Position numbers and translations under genes: made by a program. A stretch of 64,000 bases of DNA, taken from positions 285,540 through 349,539 of the forward strand of contig JAXJZF010000007.1 of NCBI GenBank assembly GCA_036306585.1, read 5' to 3'. The notes under the pieces are model-generated. The model had not been told where the DNA came from, did no database searches, and saw only the letters and a list, made by a program, of their open reading frames with translations. Position 1 is the first letter of the stretch; every line of letters starts with the position of its first letter. The stretch is from Aphodovivens sp036306585 (lineage in GTDB: Bacteria > Actinomycetota > Coriobacteriia > Coriobacteriales > Eggerthellaceae). Of the stretch, positions 52,725 through 61,108 are shown in pieces.

Positions 52725-53584
52725 AGGTGGTCCGCGCGGAGCAGGCAGGAGCCTGCTACGGCGTGCAGCGCGCGCTCGACTTGGCGTTGGAGGCGGTGGA
52801 AGGCGGCGGCAGCGCCTGCACGCTGGGACCGCTCATCCACAATCCGCGTGTGGTGGCGCGTTTGGAAGATCACGGCGTGCGTGCGGTGGGCGCGCTGGAT
52901 GCTGCGCTGTCGGGCGAGACGGTAATCATTCGCAGTCATGGCGTGACCCCGCAGGTTAAACGCTCCGTTGCCGATCGCGGCCTGCCGATGGTGGACGCCA
53001 CCTGCCCGCATGTGGCCCGCGCCCAGAAAGCGGCCGCCAACCTGGCCGGCCAGGGCATGCACGTGATAGTGGTGGGCGAGGAGGGCCACCCCGAGGTGGA
53101 GGGCCTGGTCGCCTGCGCGAAGGAGGCGTGCGCCGCTGCGGGTGCCGACCCCGACTCGCGCGTCACGGTGGCCGCCACGCCGGCCGATCTGCCGCAAACC
53201 CTGCACGAGCCGGTGGGCGTGGTGGTGCAGACCACGCAGACCCGCGCCGCGCTGGACGCAGTGCTGCAGGCGCTGCACGAACGCGGCATCCAGCCAACGG
53301 TGAAAGACACCATCTGCTTCGCTACGCGACAGCGCCAGGAAGCGGCGGCAAGGTTGGCCGATGAAGTGGATGCGTTCGTGGTCATCGGCGGGCGCAATTC
53401 ATCCAACACCACGCGCCTGGCGGACATCTGCCGCGCCCGTTGCCCGCGCACCCATCACGTGGAAAGCCCCGACGAGCTGGATCCCGCCTGGTTCGAGAAC
53501 TGCCAGGTGATCGGCGTGACCGCCGGCGCCTCAACCCCCGAGGATCAGATCGCCGCCGTGGAAGCGGCTCTCCGTCGGCTCTAG
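52721..53584 (+). CDS. ispH: HMBPP reductase (IspH/LytB)
   Basis: IspH makes IPP and DMAPP from HMBPP, the last step of the MEP route. The 287-residue protein has the three iron-sulphur cysteines in GACYGV, VDATCPHV and KDTICFAT. Substrate residues are in GPLIHNP, RSHGVTP, GHPEVEG, QTTQT and GGRNSSNTTRL. It overlaps plsC by 4 nt and closes the operon. Confidence 0.95.
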   Translation: MKVVRAEQAGACYGVQRALDLALEAVEGGGSACTLGPLIHNPRVVARLEDHGVRAVGALDAALSGETVIIRSHGVTPQVKRSVADRGLPMVDATCPHVARAQKAAANLAGQGMHVIVVGEEGHPEVEGLVACAKEACAAAGADPDSRVTVAATPADLPQTLHEPVGVVVQTTQTRAALDAVLQALHERGIQPTVKDTICFATRQRQEAAARLADEVDAFVVIGGRNSSNTTRLADICRARCPRTHHVESPDELDPAWFENCQVIGVTAGASTPEDQIAAVEAALRRL

Positions 53585-53670
53585 CCGCGATTACGCGGTG
53601 CGGGGCGGCTTGGCGGTGCGCTTCATTCTGTAGGCGAGGCTTTGCCGCGTGCGGCGCTATTGCCCTGTGC

Positions 53671-53710
53671 GCAGCGGTTGAACCCCGCACGCAGCGGTTG
53701 AACCCCGCAT
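53671..53710. repeat. Tandem repeat, two 20-bp units
   Basis: Unit GCAGCGGTTGAACCCCGCA plus C or T occurs twice in tandem, with only the last base different. It has no spacer and no further copies, so it is not a CRISPR array. Confidence 0.7.
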
Positions 53711-53756
53711 GTAGCAGCCGCACCCGTGCATAGTGGCTTTGCCCCTCCATGCGGTC

Positions 53757-53970
53757 GCCAGATCCAGTTTCACCTCTCATTTTGTTGCCAAACTCCAGTT
53801 ATGGACGAGCTGTTTCATCCAAAGCGTCCGTTTCATCGAACGTCATAATCTGTCGAAAATAAAACGCCTGATCACAGGCTCGACGGTCTGGCGAGTGCTC
53901 ATCGTGTTGCTTGAAACTGCATCCATAACTGGAGTTTGGTTGCACTTCGCGACCAAAAAATGGATCTGGC
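53757..53970. mobile_element. MITE-like 214-bp inverted-repeat element
   Basis: GCCAGATCCA at 53757 is mirrored by TGGATCTGGC at 53961, and CCAAACTCCAGTTATGGA at 53788-53805 is mirrored exactly by TCCATAACTGGAGTTTGG at 53922-53939. The arms are separated by AT-richer DNA without coding capacity. This is the build of a small non-autonomous element or of an IS end pair. No target-site duplication is obvious. Confidence 0.5.
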
Positions 53971-54204
53971 GGGAAAATCCCCCGATTTACCGCAGTTTGT
54001 CTTTATGCTCGCCACGTCATCCGCCCTATGCCGATCGGCACGTGCCGCATTTGCGGAGCGCCCCGCGCGCCCCTGCGCTGCGACAAGCCGCGATGCAGCG
54101 CAGGGACGCGCGGGCAAAACTTAACCCTCGTATAAAATCGCCGCTCTCAAAAAGCGTGATCTTGCTACAATTTAGGAGTTCTACGTTTACCGATGGGAGC
54201 GTTC

Positions 54205-55278
54205 ATGAGACTGGATGAATTCCTGAAAGAAATGATCGAGGCGAAGGCCTCCGACGTCTTCATCGTCGCAGGTCTGCCGATCGCCTACCGCGTGGGCGGC
54301 CGCCAGGTGCGCGCCGACGGACCGGCGCTCATGCCCGCCGACACCGAGGCGATGGTCCGCGCCATCTACGAGGTGGCCGGTCGCAGCATCGAGCGCTTCC
54401 TGATGGTGGACAACCACGACGAGGATTTCTCGTTCGCATTGCCGGGCATCGGTCGTTTCCGTGCGAACGTGTTCCGCCAGCGCGGCTCGCTTTCCGCGGT
54501 CATCCGCGTCATCCCGTTCGGCCTGCCCGATCCGCACGAGTTCAACATCCCCGAGGCCGTGCTGCGCACCGCCGATCTGCAGAAGGGCCTGGTGCTGGTT
54601 ACCGGACCTGCGGGTTCGGGCAAATCCACCACGCTCGCGTGCCTCATCGACCGTATCAACCATCAGCGCTCGGGCCACATCATCACGATGGAAGACCCTA
54701 TCGAATACGTGCATAGCCACCGCAATTGCATCGTGACGCAGCGCGAAGTGCCCACCGATGTGGCCACCTACGCCGAAGCCCTGCGCTCGGCCATGCGCGA
54801 AGCTCCCGACGTCATCCTGCTGGGCGAGATGCGCGACGCCGAGACCATCGCCACTGCCGTCACCGCTGCCGAGATGGCGCAGCTCATCTTCTCGACCCTG
54901 CATACCACCGGGGCTTCGGGGACGGTGGACCGCATCATCGACGCGTTCCCGCCGCAGCAGCAGCGTCAGATCCGCTTGCAGCTGTCCATGGTTCTTCAGG
55001 CGATCGTCAGCCAGCAGCTGGTTCCGGCGAAAGACGGCGGGCTGGTGCCGGCGTTCGAGGTGATGGTGGCCAACACCGCCATCCGCAACCTCATCCGCGA
55101 GGAGAAAACGCACCAGATGGATTCGGTTATCGCCGCCGGCGGCGCCCAGGGCATGCAGACCATGGACCAAAGCCTGTTCGATTTGGTGAAGGCGGGCACG
55201 GTGGATCGAGAGATCGCGTTGACCCATTCCATCCATCAGGAAGCGCTCGAGAAGCGCTTGGATATGGCGGGTCTGTAA
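54205..55278 (+). CDS. pilT: Type IV pilus retraction ATPase PilT
   Basis: The 357-residue hexameric ATPase has an N-terminal PAS-like domain, Walker A TGPAGSGKST, the Asp and His boxes in TMEDPIEYVHSH and FSTLHTTGASGTVDRIID, Walker B VILLGEMRDAET, and the PilT-specific AIRNLIREEKTHQM. The AIRNLIRE motif separates it from PilB/GspE. GGGAG lies 6 nt before the ATG. It is next to an HD-GYP response regulator and faces the pilin-like operon. Confidence 0.92.
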   Translation: MRLDEFLKEMIEAKASDVFIVAGLPIAYRVGGRQVRADGPALMPADTEAMVRAIYEVAGRSIERFLMVDNHDEDFSFALPGIGRFRANVFRQRGSLSAVIRVIPFGLPDPHEFNIPEAVLRTADLQKGLVLVTGPAGSGKSTTLACLIDRINHQRSGHIITMEDPIEYVHSHRNCIVTQREVPTDVATYAEALRSAMREAPDVILLGEMRDAETIATAVTAAEMAQLIFSTLHTTGASGTVDRIIDAFPPQQQRQIRLQLSMVLQAIVSQQLVPAKDGGLVPAFEVMVANTAIRNLIREEKTHQMDSVIAAGGAQGMQTMDQSLFDLVKAGTVDREIALTHSIHQEALEKRLDMAGL

Positions 55279-55284
55279 CGGCGC

Positions 55285-56478
55285 ATGGCGGGTGAATCCG
55301 ACAACCTTTCGGGCGCGGAGCTCGACCCCGAAACCGGTGCGGGCGGCGGCCCCATGGCGCATAGCGCGAACGGGGCGGACTTGCCGCGCCTGCACGCCAC
55401 CGACCTCATCGCCATTCCGTCGGGCGTGAACCCCGATACCATCCTCATCGTCGACGACGACCCCATCACGCGTCTTATCCTCAGCGAGGTCTTCCGCGAT
55501 CGCTATAAGATCGAGGAAGCCGAGGACGGCCGCATCGGCCTGGCGAAGCTGCTGGCGGATCCCACGCGCTACTGCGCTATATTGCTCGATTTCGCGATGA
55601 AGGGCATGGACGGGCTCGAGATGCTGCGCCATCTGAAAGCGCGCGACCTCGTTACCCGCATCCCCGTGTTCCTGATCACGTCGGAGACCGCCTTCGAGGT
55701 GACGAAGGAAGCATACGACCTAGGCGTTATGGACGTCATCGGCAAACCCACCATCCCGTATGTGGTCGAGCGCCGAGTGGACTCGGTCATCGAGCTGTAC
55801 CAATCGCGTCGTCGCCTGAGCAGCACCGTCGAAGACCAGCAGTCGCAGCTGTTCGACCAGGCGGCGAGCATCATCAAGCTGAGCAACGGCATGATCGAGT
55901 CGCTGGCCGCCGCCATCGAGTTCCGCGATGGCGAGTCGGGCGAGCACGTTCGTCGCATCCGCACCATCACGCGCTTGATGCTGGAAGGGACGACGCTGGG
56001 CGCCGGACTGACTCCGCTTGAAGTGGATGCGATCGAGATGGCCTCGATGATACACGATGTCGGGAAAATCGCCATCCCCGACGCCATCCTGTGCAAGCCC
56101 GGTCGGCTCACGCCCGAGGAATTCGACGTCATCAAATCGCATACGGTGGTGGGCGCCGAATTGCTGGAGGGCATTCCCCAATTCCGCGAGCTCGATGCCT
56201 ACGCCTTCGCCGTGGACATCGCGAGGCACCACCATGAGCGCTGGGACGGGCGCGGGTACCCCGACGGTTTGGTGGGCGACCAGATCAGCATATGGTCGCA
56301 GGTGGTGGCTTTGGCCGATGTGTACGATGCCCTGCGCAGCAAGCGCGTGTACAAGCCACCGTTCTCGCGCGAGCGGGCGATGGAGATGATCGCCGGCGGC
56401 GAATGCGGCGCCTTCAATCCGCAGCTGATCGAAACGTTCAAAGAGGTCGAGCCTCTCATCGACGAAATGTACGACTAG
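55285..56478 (+). CDS. Response regulator with HD-GYP domain
   Basis: The 397-residue protein has a polar start (residues 1-48), a receiver domain (residues 50-165; acidic DDD57-59, phospho-Asp102 in LLDFAMKGMDG, Lys154), and an HD domain (residues 200-395). The metal residues are His221, His257-Asp258 (HDVGK), His286, HHHE 315-318 and the GRGYP loop (322-326). HD-GYP enzymes break down cyclic di-GMP or related dinucleotides. It follows pilT by 6 nt, so it probably controls pilus activity. No histidine kinase is adjacent. Confidence 0.9.
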   Translation: MAGESDNLSGAELDPETGAGGGPMAHSANGADLPRLHATDLIAIPSGVNPDTILIVDDDPITRLILSEVFRDRYKIEEAEDGRIGLAKLLADPTRYCAILLDFAMKGMDGLEMLRHLKARDLVTRIPVFLITSETAFEVTKEAYDLGVMDVIGKPTIPYVVERRVDSVIELYQSRRRLSSTVEDQQSQLFDQAASIIKLSNGMIESLAAAIEFRDGESGEHVRRIRTITRLMLEGTTLGAGLTPLEVDAIEMASMIHDVGKIAIPDAILCKPGRLTPEEFDVIKSHTVVGAELLEGIPQFRELDAYAFAVDIARHHHERWDGRGYPDGLVGDQISIWSQVVALADVYDALRSKRVYKPPFSRERAMEMIAGGECGAFNPQLIETFKEVEPLIDEMYD

Positions 56479-56481
56479 GCT

Positions 56482-56508
56482 GGGAAACCGCCGGCCAGGC
56501 GGTTTCCC
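56482..56508. terminator. Bidirectional hairpin between HD-GYP gene and pilin operon
   Basis: GGGAAACCGCC pairs with GGCGGTTTCCC around a 5-nt loop, between the two convergent stops. Confidence 0.75.
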
Positions 56509-56509
56509 G

Positions 56510-56998
56510 CTAGCCCATCCACAGGGTGTCGGTGGTGTCTTCCGTCCAAAGAGTCGATGCCGTCCACGATTCGACGGATAGGGCTGGCCCCGCAGAGACC
56601 TTCAGCAGGATATCCAGGCATCGCCCGCTTTCCGCTTGGATGTGGGCTGTCAGCTCGGTGCCTTCGACGGTCACGGTCACGGCGGGGGAGGCGGAACCGT
56701 TCTGGGCTGCGGCTTCCAGCCTGTCGACCCCTTCCTCCAGGGCCGCTGCGGCGGCGTTTGCGCCGCCTCCTTGGGCGCGCACCTGGGACACGATGCCGTC
56801 GGCTTCGGCATACAGGAGCTGACCAGCCGTTTCGTTGGAGTACTCGTCGGCGATGAAGTCCGCCTGCCGGTAGGTCATTTCGCGGCTGGCGTTTGCCGAC
56901 GCGATCGACAGCACGGCTAGCACCGCCAGGCACAGCACGATGATCAGGGCGAACAGGCTCACTGGGCCCATGCGCATGGTCGAGGGGCGTTGCGCCAT
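56510..56998 (-). CDS. Pilin-like one-pass protein, last gene of the pilus operon
   Basis: The 162-residue protein has an N-terminal membrane helix (residues 13-33, VSLFALIIVLCLAVLAVLSIA), then a helix and a beta-rich, acidic C-terminal part. This is the shape of a minor pilin. A clear prepilin peptidase site (G|FxxxE) is not visible, so it may stay in the membrane or be processed differently. It begins 1 nt after the previous gene in the operon. Confidence 0.6.
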   Translation of the reverse strand: MAQRPSTMRMGPVSLFALIIVLCLAVLAVLSIASANASREMTYRQADFIADEYSNETAGQLLYAEADGIVSQVRAQGGGANAAAAALEEGVDRLEAAAQNGSASPAVTVTVEGTELTAHIQAESGRCLDILLKVSAGPALSVESWTASTLWTEDTTDTLWMG

Positions 56999-56999
56999 G

Positions 57000-57482
57000 C
57001 TAGATCACCCCGCTTCCCGTTGCGTCGTCGTCCGGCACGTAGCGCGCCGTCTCCAGCCGATACGTCTCCTCTTCTTGGCTATGCGCCCCTACGCCGGCAT
57101 CGTCGGTCACGACGATGGTCGCGCGGTAGAGCGTGCCCGCTTCTCGCGGCTCTTCGGCCACCTGCACGGACACTGAAAGCCCGTCTTGCGAAAAGGTCTG
57201 GCCGTCGGCTCCGGCGGGGTCGGCGGCGAACTGCTCGGCGACGTTCTGGGCAAGATGGATGGCATTGGCCTGATGCTGCGCCTGCGCGCTCTCGATGCGC
57301 GCTTGGGTGAAGATGCCGGCAAGCACCGCTATCGCCACCAGCAGGAACGCCAGCATGACCAAAGCCTCCACCAAAAACGCCCTTCCATGCCAGCTGGGTT
57401 TGACGTGGGATTGCGCTTCTAGACGCGATGAGCGCGCGTCATGCGCACCGGAGCGGGTCAGACGGTCGTCCGGCTTAAGCAT
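57000..57482 (-). CDS. Pilin-like protein with degenerate prepilin motif
   Basis: From the ATG at 57482 the protein has 160 residues. GRAFLVEALVMLAFLLVAI (about residues 36-54) resembles the PilV/GspI start FTLVEALVAL with its Glu5, though the residue before the cut site is Arg. A beta-rich C-terminal part follows (RATIVVTDDAG). GGGGGTGGGCAGG precedes the start, which overlaps the preceding gene by 8 nt. Confidence 0.6.
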   Translation of the reverse strand: MLKPDDRLTRSGAHDARSSRLEAQSHVKPSWHGRAFLVEALVMLAFLLVAIAVLAGIFTQARIESAQAQHQANAIHLAQNVAEQFAADPAGADGQTFSQDGLSVSVQVAEEPREAGTLYRATIVVTDDAGVGAHSQEEETYRLETARYVPDDDATGSGVI

Positions 57483-58074
57483 CCTGCCCACCCCCTTCGT
57501 CGGAACTCGGGGCGGCGTCATCCGAGCGCAGCGCCACGAACGTCTCGCCCTGGTCGGTGGATATGCGAACGGCATTGCCGAGGATGTCGAACGAGAAGGT
57601 GTCCGATCTCACCATAGCCTGCGCCTCGTCGGGTGCAAGGGGAGCCCCTTGCGGGCGGTATTCTTGCTTGACCCAACCGTCTTGCAGGTACAGGTACGTC
57701 TCGAACGTACCCGTATCCAAATGCTCGGTGAGCACCAATGCGGGGCCTTCGGGCCCTTCGCCGGCAGAAACCGCATCCGCCGCGTCATGGGAGCGCAGCG
57801 TGTTCGCCAAAAGCGCGGTGCCTTGGCGCAGCTGCCGCGCATCGTCGGAGTCGGCTGCGATGCCTCCGTACACCGTGGTGCCCAGTGCCAGCGCGGCGAA
57901 AAGCGCTACGGCGAACACGGCGAACAAGAGCAGCGCGAACGCATCGGACGGGCGAATGCCCGAGGAGGAGCGCCCGCTGCCGGAATCGGCGATCTCGCGC
58001 AGGAGCTCCGCACGCTCTTTGTCCCAGCTGCGCGTTTCGCGTCCGTCGGTGGGGATGCTGCCGTTCACGCTCAT
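57475..58074 (-). CDS. DUF4860-like pilin-locus protein
   Basis: The 199-residue protein has a polar N-terminus of 42 residues, one membrane helix (residues 43-68), and a C-terminal domain of about 130 residues (GTALLANTLRSHD, YLYLQDGWVKQEYR). The pattern matches DUF4860 proteins found next to GspF/PilC genes in anaerobic Gram-positives. It overlaps both neighbours. Function is unknown. Confidence 0.65.
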   Translation of the reverse strand: MSVNGSIPTDGRETRSWDKERAELLREIADSGSGRSSSGIRPSDAFALLLFAVFAVALFAALALGTTVYGGIAADSDDARQLRQGTALLANTLRSHDAADAVSAGEGPEGPALVLTEHLDTGTFETYLYLQDGWVKQEYRPQGAPLAPDEAQAMVRSDTFSFDILGNAVRISTDQGETFVALRSDDAAPSSDEGGGQDA

Positions 58075-58454
58075 CGCGGCACCACCGTCACGCTGGGCAT
58101 CACGTTCGACGCGAATGCCTCGTAGTTGATCACGTAGTCGTCATGGTTCACGGAAAGCCCGTAGTAGTCCTCAAGGTGCTCGATGGTGGAGGGGTAGGAG
58201 CCCTCGACGGCGGCGCACTGCATGGCGGCGGAAAGCACCGCCTGCCGCACCGATGCCGCACCCTGCTGCTTGGCGCTGTCCTGCGCCAGGGCCAGACCCG
58301 CCGCCAAAGCGCAGGCGACGATGACGGCTGCCAGCGCCGCAAGCGCCCAGCGCCCTTTCGCCCGCATGCCGGGGATGCGGGCTTTCGGCTTGCTTCCGGC
58401 CATGCCGACCGCCGCGTTGGGGGTGGTTCCGTTGCTGGATGCCCTGTCGTTCAT
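58071..58454 (-). CDS. Small pseudopilin-like protein
   Basis: The 127-residue protein has a basic N-terminus, a membrane helix (residues 34-57), and QCAAVEGSYPSTIEHLEDYYGL, a pattern seen in type IV pseudopilins of Gram-positives. The usual G|FxxxE is missing. It overlaps the DUF4860-like gene by 4 nt. Confidence 0.65.
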   Translation of the reverse strand: MNDRASSNGTTPNAAVGMAGSKPKARIPGMRAKGRWALAALAAVIVACALAAGLALAQDSAKQQGAASVRQAVLSAAMQCAAVEGSYPSTIEHLEDYYGLSVNHDDYVINYEAFASNVMPSVTVVPR

Positions 58455-58464
58455 CGCGTACCGC

Positions 58465-59604
58465 CTAGCCTATCGAGCTCATGATGCCTATCAGCGGCAG
58501 CATGACCGCCAGAAGCGTTGCGCCGACGGCGATGGTAAGGAAAGCGGCGAGCACCGGTTCGATGGTGTCGATGATGCGGTCGATGCGCTCAACTGCCTCG
58601 TCGAAGAAGGTCTGCCCCATGCCGGCGACCACGCTTTCGGCGCTGCCGGTGCGCGCGCCGATCATCAGCATGCGCGCGTACAGCGGCTCGACCAGTCCCG
58701 ATTGCGCGATCGCCGACGGCAGCCCCACGCCGCCATCGGGTGCGTGCATCAAGTCAAGCGCCTTTTGCGCGTGCTCGCGCACCGTAGGGTTCTCCACCGT
58801 TTGAAGCGCCTCTTCCAGCGATGCGTCGTCGTTCGCGCCCGATGCCATGTAGGTGGAAAGCGCCATCGCGAACCGCGAGAGCGCCAGCTTCTCCATGGCG
58901 TCGCGCGTGAAGGGCAACCGCTCCAGCATTCGCAGAAGAGCGGCGTTGCCGCGCGGTGTGCGGCTGGCGATGGACGCGAACACGCACGCCGCCGCTCCCA
59001 GCACCGTGGCGATCAACGCCGCCCATCCGATACCGATGGACGCCGCGATGGTTGCCGACGACCCCGCCGTCAGGCTGCCCGCTAGGCCTTCGTACACGCC
59101 TGCGAATACCGGCAGGATCACCCAGACGGTGAAGGCGACTATCACCGCCATCACGCACAGCAGGGCGGCGGGGTAGCCCACGGTGGTGCGCACCTTCGAG
59201 AAAACGCGATGCTCCTCGTCGTAGTACAGCATCAGGCGGCGCATGGTTTCCTCGAGCCGGCCCGAGCGCTCGCCCACGGCGATCATCTCCACCGCATGGC
59301 GGGGAAATGCCCCGCTTTCCCGCAAAGCGTCGGAAAGCTTTCCGCCCTCCGCCACGCTGCGGAACGCCTGATCGCATACAGTGGAAAGCCGAGCGTTGCC
59401 TGCGCGCACATCCAGCAGGCTCAGGGCTTCGTCGATCTGGATGCCGGCGGCCAGCATCATCGCCATGCCCTCGCAGAACACGCTGACGTCGGCGGCGGTC
59501 AGCTGAACGCCGCCGACGCTTTGGCTGCGGTTGCCGCTAGAGCTTGAGGCGGCGTTGCCAGCGCCTGCGGTCGTTGCGCCGAGCTTGTTCGTTCCGTCAT
59601 CCAT
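58465..59604 (-). CDS. GspF/PilC-type inner membrane platform protein
   Basis: The 379-residue protein has two T2SSF domains. The first carries FCEGMAMMLAAGIQIDEALSLL and MIAVGERSGRLEETM; the second carries LSRFAMALSTYMASG and MLMIGARTGSAESVV. Three membrane helices are in the right places. Such proteins turn or scaffold the pilus under the ATPase. An N-terminal Ser/Gly/Asn-rich tail is unusual. It is the second gene of the minus operon. GGGAGGG precedes the ATG. Confidence 0.9.
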   Translation of the reverse strand: MDDGTNKLGATTAGAGNAASSSSGNRSQSVGGVQLTAADVSVFCEGMAMMLAAGIQIDEALSLLDVRAGNARLSTVCDQAFRSVAEGGKLSDALRESGAFPRHAVEMIAVGERSGRLEETMRRLMLYYDEEHRVFSKVRTTVGYPAALLCVMAVIVAFTVWVILPVFAGVYEGLAGSLTAGSSATIAASIGIGWAALIATVLGAAACVFASIASRTPRGNAALLRMLERLPFTRDAMEKLALSRFAMALSTYMASGANDDASLEEALQTVENPTVREHAQKALDLMHAPDGGVGLPSAIAQSGLVEPLYARMLMIGARTGSAESVVAGMGQTFFDEAVERIDRIIDTIEPVLAAFLTIAVGATLLAVMLPLIGIMSSIG

Positions 59605-59623
59605 AGCGTTTCCCTCCCTATGG

Positions 59624-60586
59624 CTAGTATATATAGCGGTCGGTGTAGCCGGTGCCGTCGCCGGTGGTGTTTCCCGCTCCGGCGGCGGCGAATGTCAGGT
59701 CCATGCGCGTCCAAGTGCTGGGGTCGATGCTGAACTCCACGCTCACCCAGCTGCCGTCGATGTACACCATGTTCCAAGCGTGGTACAGCGAATCGGGGTC
59801 CACGTAGCCCGTCACCACCTGGCAGGGGATGCCCAGGCTTCGCAGCATCGCCGCCGCCAAGCTGGCGTAATCGAAGCAGATGCCCTTCTTCTCGGCCAGC
59901 GTGGCGTCGGGGTCGGGCACATAGCCGGTCGCGCTGGCGAGCGCGGCGGCTTTGTCGTAGTCGTAGGAGATGTTGCCCACCACCCATTTGTACACGGCGC
60001 GCACCACATCGCCCTGGTTGGTGGCATCGGCGGCGAGGCTGCGCGCTTTCGCGACGCACGCGCTCCCGTTGGAATAGTTGCAGAACAGGTTGGGCCGGAG
60101 GAACGGTTCGAACTCCGACCCAAGCGACACCTGCGCCGTGGTCGCGGCGACTTCGACGTAGTTGTTCCCGCTGGTGTTCTGCATGATGCGGAACATGTAG
60201 GCGCCGTCGCCCATGTTAAGCGGGCATACGATGGGCGTGCCGTCGCCGGGAAGATCGTAGTTGTAGGCGCCCGGCCCGCATTCCACGACGAACTTCAAAC
60301 GCGCGCTGTTGGTGGCAGAAGCTGCCACGTACCCCTGCGCGACATGCGAGGTGTCGATGCTGCCCCCCGCAAACACGGTCGCCGTGCCCGGGTCGAACGC
60401 GGCGGGTTGGATGGAGGCGGGTTCCGTGTAAGCCGGCCCCTGGGTGGCGCCGTCGTCGCCCGCGCCCACATCGCCCGATCCAGCGCCGCCGCAGCCTGCA
60501 AGGGCGAGGGGCGCAGCCAAGGCGGCGGAGAGCAGGGCCCCCGCCGCAGCGCGGATGGCTTTATGCCGAATAAGGGTGCCTGCCAT
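59624..60586 (-). CDS. Transglutaminase-like lipoprotein heading the pilus operon
   Basis: From the ATG at 60586 the protein has 320 residues. It starts with a lipoprotein signal (LALAGC). The C-terminal half is a transglutaminase-like domain with the Cys in EKKGICFDYASLAAAML, His in YHAWNMVY and Asp in SIDPSTW. The middle part is beta-rich. These domains act as proteases or make isopeptide links on cell-surface proteins. It is 19 nt upstream of gspF and is probably the first gene of the operon. Its partner substrate may be the pilin-like proteins, which is inference. Confidence 0.8.
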   Translation of the reverse strand: MAGTLIRHKAIRAAAGALLSAALAAPLALAGCGGAGSGDVGAGDDGATQGPAYTEPASIQPAAFDPGTATVFAGGSIDTSHVAQGYVAASATNSARLKFVVECGPGAYNYDLPGDGTPIVCPLNMGDGAYMFRIMQNTSGNNYVEVAATTAQVSLGSEFEPFLRPNLFCNYSNGSACVAKARSLAADATNQGDVVRAVYKWVVGNISYDYDKAAALASATGYVPDPDATLAEKKGICFDYASLAAAMLRSLGIPCQVVTGYVDPDSLYHAWNMVYIDGSWVSVEFSIDPSTWTRMDLTFAAAGAGNTTGDGTGYTDRYIY

Positions 60587-60940
60587 GCCCGGGCTCGGCC
60601 TCTTTGAGGCAGCGCGAAGCCCCCCGCCGAATGCTGCGGGGAAAGCGAACAAACGAGTGTCGCGCCGAATGCCCACTGGCCTCCTTGGTGGTGGAACATG
60701 CATACATATATATGTAGAGAAGTCGTCTTGACCCTCTTAGGCATTATAGGCGGCATGAGCGCGTCCCGGAACCGTTGCCTATATTCGAATGAAAACCCAA
60801 GAGGGGCGCTCATTCCCTCTAGCGTCGACTTCGATTCGCAAAGACCTTATGTCGATCTAATATGGTTTGCATCTATTCCTGATTATTTCGCTTTCGTTCC
60901 AGAGGGTGATTTTAAGGATGATCGTTTGTGCTACAAATAA

Positions 60941-60955
60941 TGAGAATTATTTTCG
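60941..60955. promoter_or_regulatory. Fur-like 7-1-7 dyad
   Basis: TGAGAATTATTTTCG differs from the 7-1-7 Fur consensus TGATAATNATTATCA at three positions. It lies 150 nt before the adhesin start, in AT-rich DNA where chance matches are common. Confidence 0.3.
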
Positions 60956-60999
60956 ATAGGTATGCGGAGCATGCGGTCGGAATAATGTGATTGGCCGTC

Positions 61000-61077
61000 G
61001 GAGGCATCCGGGGTGCAGGAATGGAAGCCCGGCACCAGGAAACGGGAGGCATCCGGCGGGGGCTGCGGGAGCAGCCC
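61000..61077 (+). promoter_or_regulatory. Structured 5' leader of the adhesin gene
   Basis: GGAGGCATCCGG occurs at 61000-61011 and again at 61045-61056. It is followed by a hairpin GGGCTGC-GGGA-GCAGCCC (61060-61077) with a GNRA-type loop. The spacing to the ATG at 61109 suits an RNA leader. It matches no riboswitch class I know. Confidence 0.4.
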
Positions 61078-61108
61078 GAAGCGGTATCGAAAGGTTGGGT
61101 GTTGTCTT

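Larger units (their letters stand above)
53585..54204. other. 620-bp non-coding region with repeats
   Basis: No credible gene lies here. It contains two tandem 20-bp units at 53671-53710 and the inverted-repeat element at 53757-53970. Near the end TACAAT at about 54168 may be the -10 of pilT. The segment 53760-54010 is lower in GC than its flanks. Confidence 0.6.
60587..61108. other. 522-bp divergent spacer with structured leader
   Basis: It separates the pilus operon (minus) from the adhesin gene (plus). It has an AT-rich part (60700-60960) with the palindrome TACATATATATGTA near 60706 and a Fur-like dyad at 60941. From 61000 it is GC-rich with two direct repeats and a hairpin. A small open frame of 80 codons (60698-60940) lacks a ribosome site and is not counted. 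Confidence 0.55.

Noticed and set aside
51216..53278. Long minus-strand open frames opposite cmk, plsC and ispH
   Set aside because: They are shadows of three conserved overlapping genes and have no motif or ribosome site.
53671..53710. Possible CRISPR start from two direct repeats
   Set aside because: Only two copies, in tandem without spacers, and no cas genes.
53733..54218. 161-codon plus-strand open frame in the ispH-pilT spacer
   Set aside because: It runs through both arms of the inverted-repeat element, has no ribosome site, and overlaps the pilT start region.
60698..60940. 80-codon plus-strand open frame upstream of the adhesin
   Set aside because: No ribosome site, no domain, and AT-rich non-coding character.
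61000..61108. Cyclic di-GMP riboswitch in the adhesin leader, suggested by the HD-GYP gene nearby
   Set aside because: The conserved blocks of class I and class II aptamers are not present.
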